From Jannaschia sp. Os4 (lineage in GTDB: Bacteria; Pseudomonadota; Alphaproteobacteria; Rhodobacterales; Rhodobacteraceae): a stretch of 33,076 bases of DNA. This document shows, one piece after another, positions 1-7,429 of this stretch; within the stretch, counting starts at the first letter, position 1; every line of letters starts with the position of its first letter. The notes beneath the pieces were generated by a model. That model saw only the letters and a list, made by a program, of their open reading frames with translations, was not told the DNA's origin and did not search any database. Location: NCBI RefSeq assembly GCF_016820245.1, contig NZ_JAFCAR010000008.1:1-33076 (forward strand), written 5' to 3'. A program made the position numbers and the translations under genes.

Positions 1-37
<37 letters not shown>

Positions 38-38
38 C

Positions 39-56
39 GCCGCCCTAGAGGGCGGC
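39..56 (+). terminator. Short GC hairpin upstream of ychF
   Basis: GCCGCCC at 39-45 and GGGCGGC at 50-56 are perfect complements around a TAGA loop, giving a 7-bp GC-only stem. It lies just upstream of the ychF ribosome binding site. It could terminate an upstream transcript or simply be a 5' leader hairpin of ychF. There is no T tract, so a terminator role is uncertain. Confidence 0.35.
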
Positions 57-78
57 GAACCGACAAAGGAGACCGCCG

Positions 79-1176
79 ATGGGCTTCCGCATGGGCATCG
101 TGGGCCTGCCGAACGTGGGCAAGTCCACCCTCTTCAACGCCTTGACCAAGACCGCCGCCGCGCAGGCCGCGAACTTCCCCTTCTGTACCATCGAGCCGAA
201 CGTGGGCGAGGTGGCGGTGCCGGACGCGCGCCTCCACACCCTGTCGGAGATGGCCCGGTCCAAGCAGACCATCCCCGCGCGCATGACCTTCGTGGACATC
301 GCCGGGCTGGTGAAGGGCGCGTCCAAGGGCGAGGGGCTCGGCAACCAGTTCCTCGCCAACATCCGCGAGACGGACGCCATCGCCCACGTGCTGCGCTGCT
401 TCGAGGACGGGGACGTCACCCACGTTGAGGGGCGGGTGGACCCGGTCTCGGATGCGGAGACGATCGAGACGGAGCTGATGATCGCGGATCTCGAGTCGAT
501 CGAGCGGCGGATGCAGAACCTCGTGCGCAAGCTGAAGGGCGGCGACAAGGAGGCCAAGGACCAGCAGCGCCTGCTGGAGGCCGCCAAGGCCGCGCTGGAA
601 GCGGGGCGGCCCGCGCGCACCGTCGAGGTGGATGCCGAGGACGCGCGCGCGTGGGAGATGCTTCAGCTGCTCACGGCCAAGCCCGTCCTCTACGTCTGCA
701 ACGTCGAGGAGGAGAACGCGGCCACCGGCAACGCCCACTCCGAGGCGGTGGCCGAGATGGCGGCGGCGCAGGGCAACGGCACGGTCGTGATCTCGGCGGC
801 CATCGAGGAGCAGATCGCCCAGCTCGACGACGCGGAGCAGGCCGAGTTCCTGGCGGAGATGGGGCTGGAGGAGGCGGGGCTCGACCGGCTGATCCGCGCG
901 GGCTACGCGCTGCTGAAGCTGGAGACCTACTTCACCGTGGGGCCGAAGGAGTCGCGGGCATGGACGATCCCGGCGGGGACGACGGCGCCGCGCGCGGCGG
1001 GCGTGATCCACGGCGACTTCGAGAAGGGCTTCATCCGGGCCGAGACGATCGCCTACGACGACTTCGTGGCCTTGGGCGGCGAGCAGAAGGCCAAGGAGGC
1101 GGGCAAGATGCGCGCCGAGGGGAAGGGCTACGTCGTGCGCGACGGCGACGTGCTGCACTTCCTGCACTCCGGCTAG
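79..1176 (+). CDS. ychF: Redox-regulated P-loop ATPase YchF/OLA1
   Basis: A 365-residue protein of the Obg-like ATPase family, a conserved cytosolic ATPase that associates with ribosomes and in bacteria modulates stress responses. The P-loop GLPNVGKS is at residues 9-16 and a switch-type VDIAGLVKGAS segment follows. The usual GTP-specifying NKxD motif is replaced by NVEE (in YVCNVEEEN), the NxxE signature that gives OLA1/YchF its ATP preference. The C-terminal TGS domain is recognisable from the AWTIPAGTTAPRAAGVIH segment. Length matches the family. The ATG at 79 follows an AAAGGAG Shine-Dalgarno site. The gene normally follows pth in proteobacteria, but the upstream neighbour is outside the readable window. 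Confidence 0.97.
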   Translation: MGFRMGIVGLPNVGKSTLFNALTKTAAAQAANFPFCTIEPNVGEVAVPDARLHTLSEMARSKQTIPARMTFVDIAGLVKGASKGEGLGNQFLANIRETDAIAHVLRCFEDGDVTHVEGRVDPVSDAETIETELMIADLESIERRMQNLVRKLKGGDKEAKDQQRLLEAAKAALEAGRPARTVEVDAEDARAWEMLQLLTAKPVLYVCNVEEENAATGNAHSEAVAEMAAAQGNGTVVISAAIEEQIAQLDDAEQAEFLAEMGLEEAGLDRLIRAGYALLKLETYFTVGPKESRAWTIPAGTTAPRAAGVIHGDFEKGFIRAETIAYDDFVALGGEQKAKEAGKMRAEGKGYVVRDGDVLHFLHSG

Positions 1177-1233
1177 GGGGCTCCGCCCCCGGCGCTGCGC
1201 GCCTCCCCCGGGATACTTCCGCCAAGAAAGGGG
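1176..1233 (+). terminator. GGGGGC-stem hairpin with CCCCCGGGATACTT tail, downstream of ychF
   Basis: GGGGGC (1176-1181) pairs with GCCCCC (1185-1190) across a TCC loop, beginning in the ychF stop codon. It is followed by a CTCCCCCGGGATACTTCCGC segment and AAGAAA. Elements of this layout (G/C stem, then CCCCCGGGATAnTTT and AAGAAA) are, from memory, very common downstream of genes in Rhodobacterales, where they probably act as transcript ends. The function here is inference. Confidence 0.5.
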
Positions 1234-1272
1234 GGTGACGGCGCGTGCGCGCGGGCGGTAGGCGCCCGGGCC

Positions 1273-2175
1273 ATGACAGACCGCATCCTCATCGACACCG
1301 ATCCCGGCGTGGACGACGCGATGGCCATCGCCATGGCCGCCGCCGACCCGCGCCTCTCCCTCGTGGGCCTCTCCACCGTGTTCGGCAACGTCCGCGCGGC
1401 GACCGCCACGCGCAACGCGCTGGTGCTGTGCGACTGGCTGGGACTGGACGTGCCGGTGGCGGAGGGGGCGGACGTCAGCCAAGCCTTGGGCCGGTTCGAC
1501 GCCGTGGACTGGGTGCACGGGGCCGAGGGGTTCGGCGACATGCCCGCGCAGGCGCCGTCGCGGGGGAAGGACCCGCGGGACGCGGCGGACCTGATCATCG
1601 AGGCGTCGAAGGCGGGGCTGCTGGTGCTGGCGCCGATCGGGCCGCTGACCAACGTGGCCGAGGCGATGCAGCGGGATCCCGGCCTCGCCGCGCGGCTGGA
1701 CCACCTCGTGATCATGGGCGGCTCGCTCTCTGGCGGGAACGTGACGGCGCGGGCGGAGGCCAACGTCTGGCACGACCCCCACGCGGCGCGCGAGGTGCTG
1801 CGCGCGGGGGCGAACGTCACGCTGGTGGGGCTCGACGTGACGAACCGGGTCTGCTGCACCGCGGACGACTTCGATCGCCTCGCGCGGGAGGCGCCGGCGA
1901 TGGGCGGGCGGCTGCGGGAGATGGGGGCGTTCTACCTCGACTTCTATGCGTCCAAGGGGATGGCGGGCTGCGGGCTGCACGACCCGGCGGCGATCCTCGC
2001 GCACACGGACCCGGACCTGTTCGCCTTCGAGGAGACGGGGATCGACGTGATCCTCGACGGGGACGCGGTCGGCGAGACCGTGCGCGCCGACGGTCCTCCG
2101 GTGCGGGTCGCGGTGGACGGCGACCTCGACGCGATCAAGGAGCGGTTCCTCGGCCTCGTGGGCCGCCTCGACTGA
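1273..2175 (+). CDS. Inosine-uridine-preferring nucleoside hydrolase family protein
   Basis: A 300-residue protein of the IunH/RihA-C family, which hydrolyses the N-glycosidic bond of ribonucleosides to free base and ribose in salvage. The calcium- and ribose-binding signature DTDPGVDDAMAI is at residues 8-19, right after the first beta strand as in the family. Downstream are PIGPLTNVA and the VIMGGSLSGGNVTARAEANVWHDPHAA segment, which carries the conserved MGG and E-x-N-x-x-x-D-P-x-A pattern, and a C-terminal HDPAAI motif with a likely metal-ligand Asp. Length is typical. The start follows 96 bp after ychF, with no strong Shine-Dalgarno. Substrate preference (purine, pyrimidine or mixed) cannot be read from the sequence. 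Confidence 0.93.
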   Translation: MTDRILIDTDPGVDDAMAIAMAAADPRLSLVGLSTVFGNVRAATATRNALVLCDWLGLDVPVAEGADVSQALGRFDAVDWVHGAEGFGDMPAQAPSRGKDPRDAADLIIEASKAGLLVLAPIGPLTNVAEAMQRDPGLAARLDHLVIMGGSLSGGNVTARAEANVWHDPHAAREVLRAGANVTLVGLDVTNRVCCTADDFDRLAREAPAMGGRLREMGAFYLDFYASKGMAGCGLHDPAAILAHTDPDLFAFEETGIDVILDGDAVGETVRADGPPVRVAVDGDLDAIKERFLGLVGRLD

Positions 2176-2280
2176 TCTGCCACACCGGCGGGGCCTTGCC
2201 GAAACGTGAACGTCCCGCCTCTCGCGGGCAGGGGGCGTCGTGGTTATGTTGTGGCCCTGCCATCTTGGGGAAGACGACCG

Positions 2281-2868
2281 ATGCAACGACGCGAGTTCCT
2301 GACCACCGGCTTGGCCTCCGGCCTCGCCCTGACCGGCCTGTTCGCCGCCGACGCGGCGCGCGCCCAGTCCGCGCGCGGCCCCTCGTTCGACCCTGTCCTC
2401 GTCCGCACCCGCGCCGACGTCGCGGCCAACGAGCTGCACGTCCTGCCCGACGCCTTCATGGTCTACTGGACGATGCCGGGCGGGGTGGCGATGCGCTACC
2501 GCTGCGGCGTCGGCCGCCCCGGCCTGTACGAATCGGGCGAGTTCTACGTGGGGGCCAAGAAGGAATGGCCCTCGTGGACGCCGACGCCCGAGATGATCGA
2601 GCGCGACCCCGCCTCCTACGCGCAATACGCCGACGGCGTGCCGGGCGGGCCGGACAACCCGCTGGGCGCGCGGGCGATCTACCTGTTCCAGGAGGGGCGG
2701 GGCGACACGTTCCTGCGCATCCATGGGACGAACGCGCCGGGGACCATCGGCTCGGCGGTGTCGAACGGCTGCGCGCGGCTGATCAACTCGGAGATCATCG
2801 ACCTCTACGAGCGGGTGGCGATGCGCGCGCGGGTCGTGCTGCACCCGAAGGCGAACGGCTCGGCCTGA
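2281..2868 (+). CDS. Tat-exported L,D-transpeptidase (YkuD family)
   Basis: A 195-residue protein. The ATG at 2281 is chosen because it directly precedes a twin-arginine leader, QRREFLTTG, followed by a hydrophobic stretch and an AARA-Q cleavage site near residue 29. An upstream in-frame start would bury that signal. The YkuD domain carries the catalytic pattern H-G-T (His148) and S-N-G-C-A-R-L (Cys164), the active-site cysteine that forms 3-3 cross-links in peptidoglycan or attaches proteins to it. The IYLFQEGRGDTFLRIHGT and NPLGARAIYL segments are typical of small alphaproteobacterial ErfK/YbiS-type proteins. It probably acts in the periplasm. It stands alone; the next gene is convergent. 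Confidence 0.93.
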   Translation: MQRREFLTTGLASGLALTGLFAADAARAQSARGPSFDPVLVRTRADVAANELHVLPDAFMVYWTMPGGVAMRYRCGVGRPGLYESGEFYVGAKKEWPSWTPTPEMIERDPASYAQYADGVPGGPDNPLGARAIYLFQEGRGDTFLRIHGTNAPGTIGSAVSNGCARLINSEIIDLYERVAMRARVVLHPKANGSA

Positions 2869-2879
2869 CGGCCCGGGCG

Positions 2880-2912
2880 GCGTGGTTTCGTACGAATTGT
2901 ACGAAACCGCGC
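2880..2912. promoter_or_regulatory. Long inverted repeat between convergent genes
   Basis: GGTTTCGTAC (2884-2893) and GTACGAAACC (2899-2908) are perfect 10-bp inverted arms around GAATT. Allowing one G-T pair, the stem extends to 2880-2912. It lies 11 bp after the L,D-transpeptidase stop and upstream of the convergent esterase end. The core is much more AT-rich than its surroundings. It could be a bidirectional terminator, although no T run follows, or a protein-binding operator of the TetR/GntR palindrome type. Confidence 0.5.
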
Positions 2913-2965
2913 GACCGGTCTTCACGAAACGGACGGAGCCTTCACAGGTCTCGTCGAGGACTTTC

Positions 2966-2978
2966 GCCGCATTGCGGC
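2966..2978. terminator. Small hairpin between convergent genes
   Basis: GCCGC (2966-2970) and GCGGC (2974-2978) flank an ATT loop. It lies in the 152-bp gap between the convergent L,D-transpeptidase and GDSL esterase genes. The stem is short and there is no T tract, so it is only a weak terminator candidate for either transcript. Confidence 0.25.
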
Positions 2979-3020
2979 ATGAGTCCCTGACCCCTTGCGG
3001 AGCCGGGTCGAGCCGGTCCG

Positions 3021-3653
3021 TCAGCGGAGCCGCGTCCGCACGGCCTCGGCCATCGCGCGTCCGAGGGTGCGGTGCGCCTCGGCGGTCAGGTGGACGCCGT
3101 CGACCGGGTCCACGCTGACCAGCCGCCCCGCGTCCACGAAGCCGCAGCCCAGCCGCTCGGCCTGCGCGCGCAGCGCGGGCGCCACCGCGCGGGACCGGGC
3201 GCGCCCGCCTTGGAACATCTCGGCCAGCACGCCCGCCTCCTCGACGGGCACGGGGGCCACGAGCAGCACGTCCGGGGCCGCGCCCCCCTGCCCCGCTTGG
3301 CTGCGCTGCACCTCCTGCGCCAGCCGTGCCGCCCCCGCCGCCACATCCCAGCCCCGCAGCGCGAAGCGCGCCTTGCAGTCGTTGGTGCCCAGCATGACCA
3401 CCACGAGGTCGAGGGGCCGGTGGCTCTCGAGGAGGGCGGGCAGGACGGCGAGGCCGTTCTTGTGCGGCCCGTCGATGGGGTCGTCGTGGACCGTCGTGCG
3501 GCCCGGCTGGCCCTCGCAGGTCACGGGGCGGCCCAAGGCCTCGGCCATCACGTCGGGCCACGGCACGCCCGGCGGGTGGCGGTCGAAGGCGCCCAGCGCG
3601 GTGAGCGCCACGGTGCCGTGGCTGTTGGAGTCGCCGAAGACGAGGATGCTCAT
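3021..3653 (-). CDS. GDSL/SGNH-family esterase (arylesterase/thioesterase type)
   Basis: A 210-residue cytosolic-looking hydrolase with no signal peptide. The SGNH blocks are all present: the nucleophile GDSN at residues 7-10 (Ser9), the glycine block in the GQPGRTTVHDDP segment, the oxyanion asparagine in MLGTNDCK, and the Asp/His of the triad in VDGVHLTAEAH (Asp185, His188). This layout matches the GDSN-type bacterial arylesterases related to the TesA fold, which cleave acyl and aryl esters. The start ATG is immediately before the nucleophile strand, as usual for cytosolic members. It is divergent from the PLP lyase at 3713 with about 60 bp between them. The natural substrate is unknown. 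Confidence 0.9.
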   Translation of the reverse strand: MSILVFGDSNSHGTVALTALGAFDRHPPGVPWPDVMAEALGRPVTCEGQPGRTTVHDDPIDGPHKNGLAVLPALLESHRPLDLVVVMLGTNDCKARFALRGWDVAAGAARLAQEVQRSQAGQGGAAPDVLLVAPVPVEEAGVLAEMFQGGRARSRAVAPALRAQAERLGCGFVDAGRLVSVDPVDGVHLTAEAHRTLGRAMAEAVRTRLR

Positions 3654-3712
3654 GCGGGGTTGCTAGACCGAGCGCGTTGCGGGAGTCACGCCCGGCGAAG
3701 GGGGGGCCGCCG

Positions 3713-4816
3713 ATGCTGCCGGACGACATCCAACAGGCCGCGATGCGGCTGCTGCACCACCGGACGGCGCGGCTGGCCGACGGCGACCCGGTGGCCGAGC
3801 CGCTGATCCCCACCACGACCTTCCGCTTGGGCGACCAGCCCGCGCCGGACGCGATCTACTCCCGCTACGCCAACCCGACGCTCGACGGCGCGGAGGCGCG
3901 GCTGGCCGAGGTGGAGGGGGCGCCGGTCGTGCTCTCGACGAGCGGCATGGCGGCCATCGCGGGGGTCATGCTCGCCTGCCTCAAGGCCGGGGACCGGGTG
4001 GTGGTGCCCGCCGACGGCTACTTCCACACGCGGGTTCTGGCGGGCGACATCCTCGCGCCCTTGGGGATCGAGGCGGTGGAGGTGCCGACGCGCGATCTCG
4101 CGGCGGCGGACCTCTCCGGCGTATCGCTGGTCGTGGTCGAGACGCCGTCCAACCCGGGGCTGGAGATCGTGGACCTGCCCGCGCTGGCGGCGCGGTGCCG
4201 GGCGGCGGGCGCGCGGTTGTGCGTGGACAACACCTTCTGCACGGGGCTGCTGCAGCGGCCCCTCGCCTTGGGGGCGGACGTGGTGGTGTCGGCGGACACC
4301 AAGGCGGCGGGGGGGCATTCGGACCTGCTGCTGGGGCATTCGGCGACGGCGGACGCCGCGCTGGAGGCGCGGCTCCGGGACGTGCGGAAGTTCACGGGCG
4401 CGGTGCCGGGGGCGTTCGAGGCGTGGCTGCTGTCGCGCTCGCTGGAGACCTTGGAGCTGCGGCTGGAGCGGATGTGCGCGTCGGCCGCCGCGGTGGCGGA
4501 CCGGCTGGCCGGGGCGGGGGTGGCCGTGTCCTATCCGGGGCGCGCGGACCATCTGCAGCACGCGCTGGCGGCGCGCCAGATGGCGGCGCCGGGCTTCGTG
4601 GTGGGCGCGACCTTCGCGGACAAGGCGGCGGCGGAGCGCTTCCTCGACGCCTCGGGCATCCTGCGCGCCACGTCGTTCGGGGGGACGCACACAAGCGCGG
4701 ACCGCCGGGCGCGCTGGGGCGACGCGGTGCCCGAGGGCTTCCTGCGCCTGTCCGTCGGGATCGAGCCGGCGGGGCCGCTCGCGGCGGCGGTGGAGCGGGG
4801 GCTGGCGGCGCTCTAG
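3713..4816 (+). CDS. Cystathionine gamma-lyase/beta-lyase-type PLP enzyme (trans-sulfuration family)
   Basis: A 367-residue Cys/Met-metabolism PLP enzyme that would cleave or form C-S bonds of cystathionine-like substrates. Visible signatures are YSRYANPTLDGAEARLAEVEGA (phosphate-contacting Tyr49 and Arg51), STSGMAAI, VETPSNPGLEI, CVDNTF with the PLP-N1 aspartate, and SADTKAAGGHSD, where Lys197 is the Schiff-base lysine. Length is slightly short for the roughly 390-residue family, partly from a short N-terminus. The ATG at 3713 is preferred over an upstream TTG because it follows a GAAGGGGGG Shine-Dalgarno-like tract. The stop overlaps the convergent LysR gene end by 4 bp. Sequence alone does not separate gamma-lyase, beta-lyase or gamma-synthase activity. 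Confidence 0.9.
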   Translation: MLPDDIQQAAMRLLHHRTARLADGDPVAEPLIPTTTFRLGDQPAPDAIYSRYANPTLDGAEARLAEVEGAPVVLSTSGMAAIAGVMLACLKAGDRVVVPADGYFHTRVLAGDILAPLGIEAVEVPTRDLAAADLSGVSLVVVETPSNPGLEIVDLPALAARCRAAGARLCVDNTFCTGLLQRPLALGADVVVSADTKAAGGHSDLLLGHSATADAALEARLRDVRKFTGAVPGAFEAWLLSRSLETLELRLERMCASAAAVADRLAGAGVAVSYPGRADHLQHALAARQMAAPGFVVGATFADKAAAERFLDASGILRATSFGGTHTSADRRARWGDAVPEGFLRLSVGIEPAGPLAAAVERGLAAL

Positions 4817-5622
4817 GCCGCCTCGGACAGGATCCGCGCCAGCGCGTCGGCGAGGCGGCGCGCGCGCGCCCCGCCGTGCAGCGCCCGCGCCACCGGCCCC
4901 TCGGGGAGGTCGGCGCGGGGCCCGCAGGCCACCAGCCGCCCCGCGCGCAGGTCCGCCGCGACGAGCGCGACCCGCCCCATCAGCACGCCGCCGCCGTCGA
5001 TCGCCGCGCGGTGCGCCAGGGCGTAGAGCGAGTGCTCCGGGCCCGGCGGCGGGACGGGGCGGCCCGTGGCGCGCGCCCAGAGCGCCCAGTCCGCCGACCA
5101 CGTCGCGTCCGCGAGCCGGGGCCCCGCGACGCCCGGCGCGGCGACGGGGACGAGGGCGTCGCGCCCGTCCGGGCCGTAGAAGAGGGCGACGTCGAAGCGG
5201 TCGCGCTTGGCCTCCGGGGGCGCCTCCATCGCGTGGAGGGAGACCGGCAGCCCCTGCGCCGCGAGGTCGGGCAGCCGCGGCGCGAGGACCAGTTGGGCGA
5301 GCGCGGGCAGCGCGGCGACGCGGAGCGGCGGCGCGGCCTCCTCGCGCAGGATCGCGGCCGCCTCGGCGAGATGCGCCATCGCCTCGGTCAGGGCGGGCAG
5401 CAGGCGGGCGCAGGCCGCCGTCGGCGCGACGCCGCGGGGGCCGCGCGCGAAGAGGGGGACGCCGGTGCGGGTCTCCAGGGCCTTGACCTGCGCGGCGACC
5501 GCCGCCGGGGTGACGCCGAGTTCGGACGCCGCCGCCGCGAAGCCGCCGGCGCGCGCCGCCGCCTCGACGGCGCGCAGCGCATGGAGCGACAGGCCGGGCG
5601 GGAGCGGGGGCGCGAGGGGCAT
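4813..5622 (-). CDS. LysR-family transcriptional regulator (GcvA-like)
   Basis: A 269-residue DNA-binding regulator. The winged helix-turn-helix spans roughly residues 10-70, with LHALRAVEAAARAGGFAAAASELGVTPAAVAAQVKALE reading as a classic LysR HTH, followed by GVPLFARGPRGVAPTAAC. The rest is a short periplasmic-binding-protein-like effector domain. The ATG at 5622 is chosen because upstream frame is low-complexity and runs into the divergent gene. It is divergent from the SHMT-like gene at 5717, with a perfect 25-bp palindrome in between, which makes that enzyme its likely target. At 269 residues it is shorter than the usual 290-310. The DNA is extremely GC-rich, so alanine and arginine dominate. 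Confidence 0.92.
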   Translation of the reverse strand: MPLAPPLPPGLSLHALRAVEAAARAGGFAAAASELGVTPAAVAAQVKALETRTGVPLFARGPRGVAPTAACARLLPALTEAMAHLAEAAAILREEAAPPLRVAALPALAQLVLAPRLPDLAAQGLPVSLHAMEAPPEAKRDRFDVALFYGPDGRDALVPVAAPGVAGPRLADATWSADWALWARATGRPVPPPGPEHSLYALAHRAAIDGGGVLMGRVALVAADLRAGRLVACGPRADLPEGPVARALHGGARARRLADALARILSEAA

Positions 5623-5637
5623 CGGGCGGTCCGGGGG

Positions 5638-5662
5638 CGAGGGCAAGGATTCCTTGCCCTCG
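5638..5662. promoter_or_regulatory. Perfect 25-bp palindrome in divergent promoter region (candidate LysR operator)
   Basis: CGAGGGCAAGGA (5638-5649) and TCCTTGCCCTCG (5651-5662) are perfect complements with a single central T. The site is 15 bp upstream of the LysR start and 54 bp upstream of the SHMT-like start. Its place between a LysR gene and a divergent enzyme gene is the usual position of an autoregulatory operator. It could also form an RNA hairpin, but no T tract follows in either direction. Confidence 0.6.
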
Positions 5663-5716
5663 TCTCGCACGGTCCCCGCGTTGACCGCCAGTCCCCCGGG
5701 CGGGCATCGAGGCGGC

Positions 5717-7000
5717 ATGACCGATCTCGCCCCCCGCCCGTGGCTCTCGGAGGCGGCCCGCCGCCGCGAGGCCGACCTGCCCCTGCCCGCCGACCCCCGC
5801 GCCGCCGTGGAGGCGGCGGCGGCGGAGACGCGGCGCATCCACGACGTCGAATGCCTGAACCTCAACCCGGCGACGAACGTGATGAACCCGCGCGCCGAGG
5901 CGCTGCTTTCTGCAGGGCTCGGGTCGCGCCCGTCGCTGGGCCATCCGGGCGACAAGTACGAGACGGGGCTGGAGGCGGTGGAGCGGATCGAGGTGATCGC
6001 CGCCCGCCTCGCCGCCCGCGTGTTCGGCGCGACCCATGCCGAGGTGCGGGTGCCGTCGGGGGCGCTGGCCAACCTGTTCGCGTTCATGGCGCTGGCGCGG
6101 CCGGGCGACGGGATCGTCGCGCCGCCCGCCGAGGTGGGCGGCCACGTCACGCACCACGCGCCGGGCTGCGCGGGGCGCTACGGGCTGGGGGTGCATCCCG
6201 CGCCGGTGGACGCGGGCGGCTACACGGTGGACGTGGCGGGCGTGCGGGCCGTGGCGCGCGAGGTCCGCCCCAAGCTGATCACGGTGGGCCAGTCGCTCAA
6301 CCTGCGCCCGCATCCGGTGGCGCAGCTGCGCGAGGTGGCCGACGAGGTCGGCGCGTGGCTGATGTTCGACGCCGCCCACCTGTGCGGCGTGATCGCGGGC
6401 GGCGCGTGGCCCAACCCCTTGGACGAGGGGGCGCATCTGATGACGATGTCGACCTACAAGTCGCTGGGCGGCCCGGCGGGCGGGCTGATCGTCACGCGGG
6501 AGGCGGAGGTGGCGGAGCGGCTCGACGCGGTGGCCTTCCCCGGGCTGACGGCCAACTTCGACGCGGGCCGCGTGGCGGCGCTGGCGGTGACGCTGCAGGA
6601 CTGGGTGGAGTTCGGGGCGGCCTACGCGGACGCGATGGTCGGGACCGCGCGGGCCTTGGCGGAGGCCTGCGCGGCGGCGGGCCTGGCGGTCCATGGCGGC
6701 GGGACGCGGAGCCACCAGTTCGCGCTGGAGACGCCGGGCGGCGGCCAGCGCGCGGCGCGGCGGCTGCGCCGGGCGGGGCTGCTGGCCTGCGGGATCGGCC
6801 TGCCGGGCGCGGCGGCGGCGGGGGACATGAACGGCCTGCGGATCGGCACGCCCGAGGCGGTGCGCCGCGGCCTCGGCCCGGCGCACGCGCCGGAGGTGGC
6901 CGCGCTGCTCCGGGCGGGTCTGACGGGCGACCCCGAGGCGGTGGCGCCCCGGACCCGCGCGTTGCGCGCGACGCTCACCGGCCTGCGCTTCGCCGGCTGA
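5717..7000 (+). CDS. Serine hydroxymethyltransferase-like PLP enzyme
   Basis: A 427-residue fold-type I PLP enzyme related to SHMT. ECLNLNPATNVMNP, GHPGDKYETG (compare the SHMT GYPGKRYYGG), VRVPSGALANL and FDAAHLCGVIAGG (PLP-contacting Asp218 and His221) are clear SHMT landmarks. The lysine motif is STYKSLGGPAGG with Lys248 as the Schiff base; canonical SHMT has TTTHKTLRGPRGG, so both the residue preceding Lys and the two arginines differ. That suggests a specialised aldolase/hydroxymethyltransferase (for example acting on 2-methylserine or another beta-hydroxy amino acid) rather than housekeeping glyA. It is divergent from a LysR gene that probably controls it and is followed by tRNA-Ser. 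The ATG at 5717 is the first sensible start after the operator-like palindrome. Confidence 0.85.
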   Translation: MTDLAPRPWLSEAARRREADLPLPADPRAAVEAAAAETRRIHDVECLNLNPATNVMNPRAEALLSAGLGSRPSLGHPGDKYETGLEAVERIEVIAARLAARVFGATHAEVRVPSGALANLFAFMALARPGDGIVAPPAEVGGHVTHHAPGCAGRYGLGVHPAPVDAGGYTVDVAGVRAVAREVRPKLITVGQSLNLRPHPVAQLREVADEVGAWLMFDAAHLCGVIAGGAWPNPLDEGAHLMTMSTYKSLGGPAGGLIVTREAEVAERLDAVAFPGLTANFDAGRVAALAVTLQDWVEFGAAYADAMVGTARALAEACAAAGLAVHGGGTRSHQFALETPGGGQRAARRLRRAGLLACGIGLPGAAAAGDMNGLRIGTPEAVRRGLGPAHAPEVAALLRAGLTGDPEAVAPRTRALRATLTGLRFAG

Positions 7001-7005
7001 GCGTC

Positions 7006-7032
7006 TTGCGGCTGGGGCGGCGCGGCTATAGG
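7006..7032 (+). promoter_or_regulatory. Candidate promoter for tRNA-Ser
   Basis: TTGCGG (7006-7011) and TATAGG (7027-7032) with a 15-bp spacer sit just upstream of the tRNA start at 7042. Spacing is slightly short and both hexamers are imperfect, so this is a positional guess rather than a firm call. Confidence 0.35.
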
Positions 7033-7041
7033 CCGGTCGAC

Positions 7042-7131
7042 GGAGACGTGGCCGAGTGGTCGAAGGCGCTCCCCTGCTAAGGGAGTAGGCGGGAAACCGT
7101 CTCGAGGGTTCGAATCCCTTCGTCTCCGCCA
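7042..7131 (+). tRNA. tRNA-Ser (anticodon GCU)
   Basis: A complete class II tRNA. The acceptor stem GGAGACG (7042-7048) pairs with CGTCTCC (7121-7127), discriminator G at 7128, encoded CCA at 7129-7131. The anticodon stem CTCCC/GGGAG (7069-7073, 7081-7085) encloses loop CTGCTAA, so the anticodon is GCT (7076-7078), reading serine AGC/AGU. A long variable arm typical of tRNA-Ser follows, then the T arm GAGGGTTCGAATCCCTT. tRNA-Ser 3' ends are frequent integration sites, and the sequence after 7131 changes character abruptly. Confidence 0.97.
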
Positions 7132-7429
7132 CACCTCATACGTAGGTGTTTGACATAGCTAGGCATTCTTCTCGAACTCCTCTGTAAGGTACGCTTCAGG
7201 GTACAGTTTTCCTTTGCGGGGACGCCCCGCTCGGTACTGGCGTTGATGCTAGCACCAGCGACTGCGGCGGCAAAGACGTCCAAATATACTGCCAGCCTCT
7301 GTTCGCTTCCTTCCGTCACGATCCAGACGGCTCCAACCCGCTGTTCTTACTCCCAGTGACGGTCAACGCCCGGCGGATTGTCTTCCCCTGCGACGCTAGC
7401 GTGTCGCTAGGGCATACTCGTGGAACTGT
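7132..7429 (-). pseudogene. Lower-GC tRNA-flanking stretch with broken coding remnant
   Basis: This 298-bp stretch between tRNA-Ser and the flavoprotein gene holds no intact gene. Its GC content is visibly lower than the flanks. On the minus strand, an open frame (about 7319-7230) reading MTEGSEQRLAVYLDVFAAAV is followed in another frame by RAGRPRKGKLYPEAYLTEEF then EKNA and a stop near 7165-7168, which looks like the end of a protein interrupted by frameshift. I do not recognise the family. The position is where an integrase or other mobile-element remnant would be expected, but no integrase catalytic motif is visible. Confidence 0.35.

Noticed and set aside
2882-3118. 78-codon open frame starting inside the inverted repeat
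   Set aside because: No similarity to any family, overlaps the esterase gene antisense, no ribosome binding site.
3686-7132. 1148-codon open frame on the minus strand
   Set aside because: It runs antisense through the PLP lyase and the SHMT-like gene and through the LysR gene in a wrong frame; composition is Arg/Ala/Gly-rich as expected for shadows in GC-rich DNA, with no recognisable domain.
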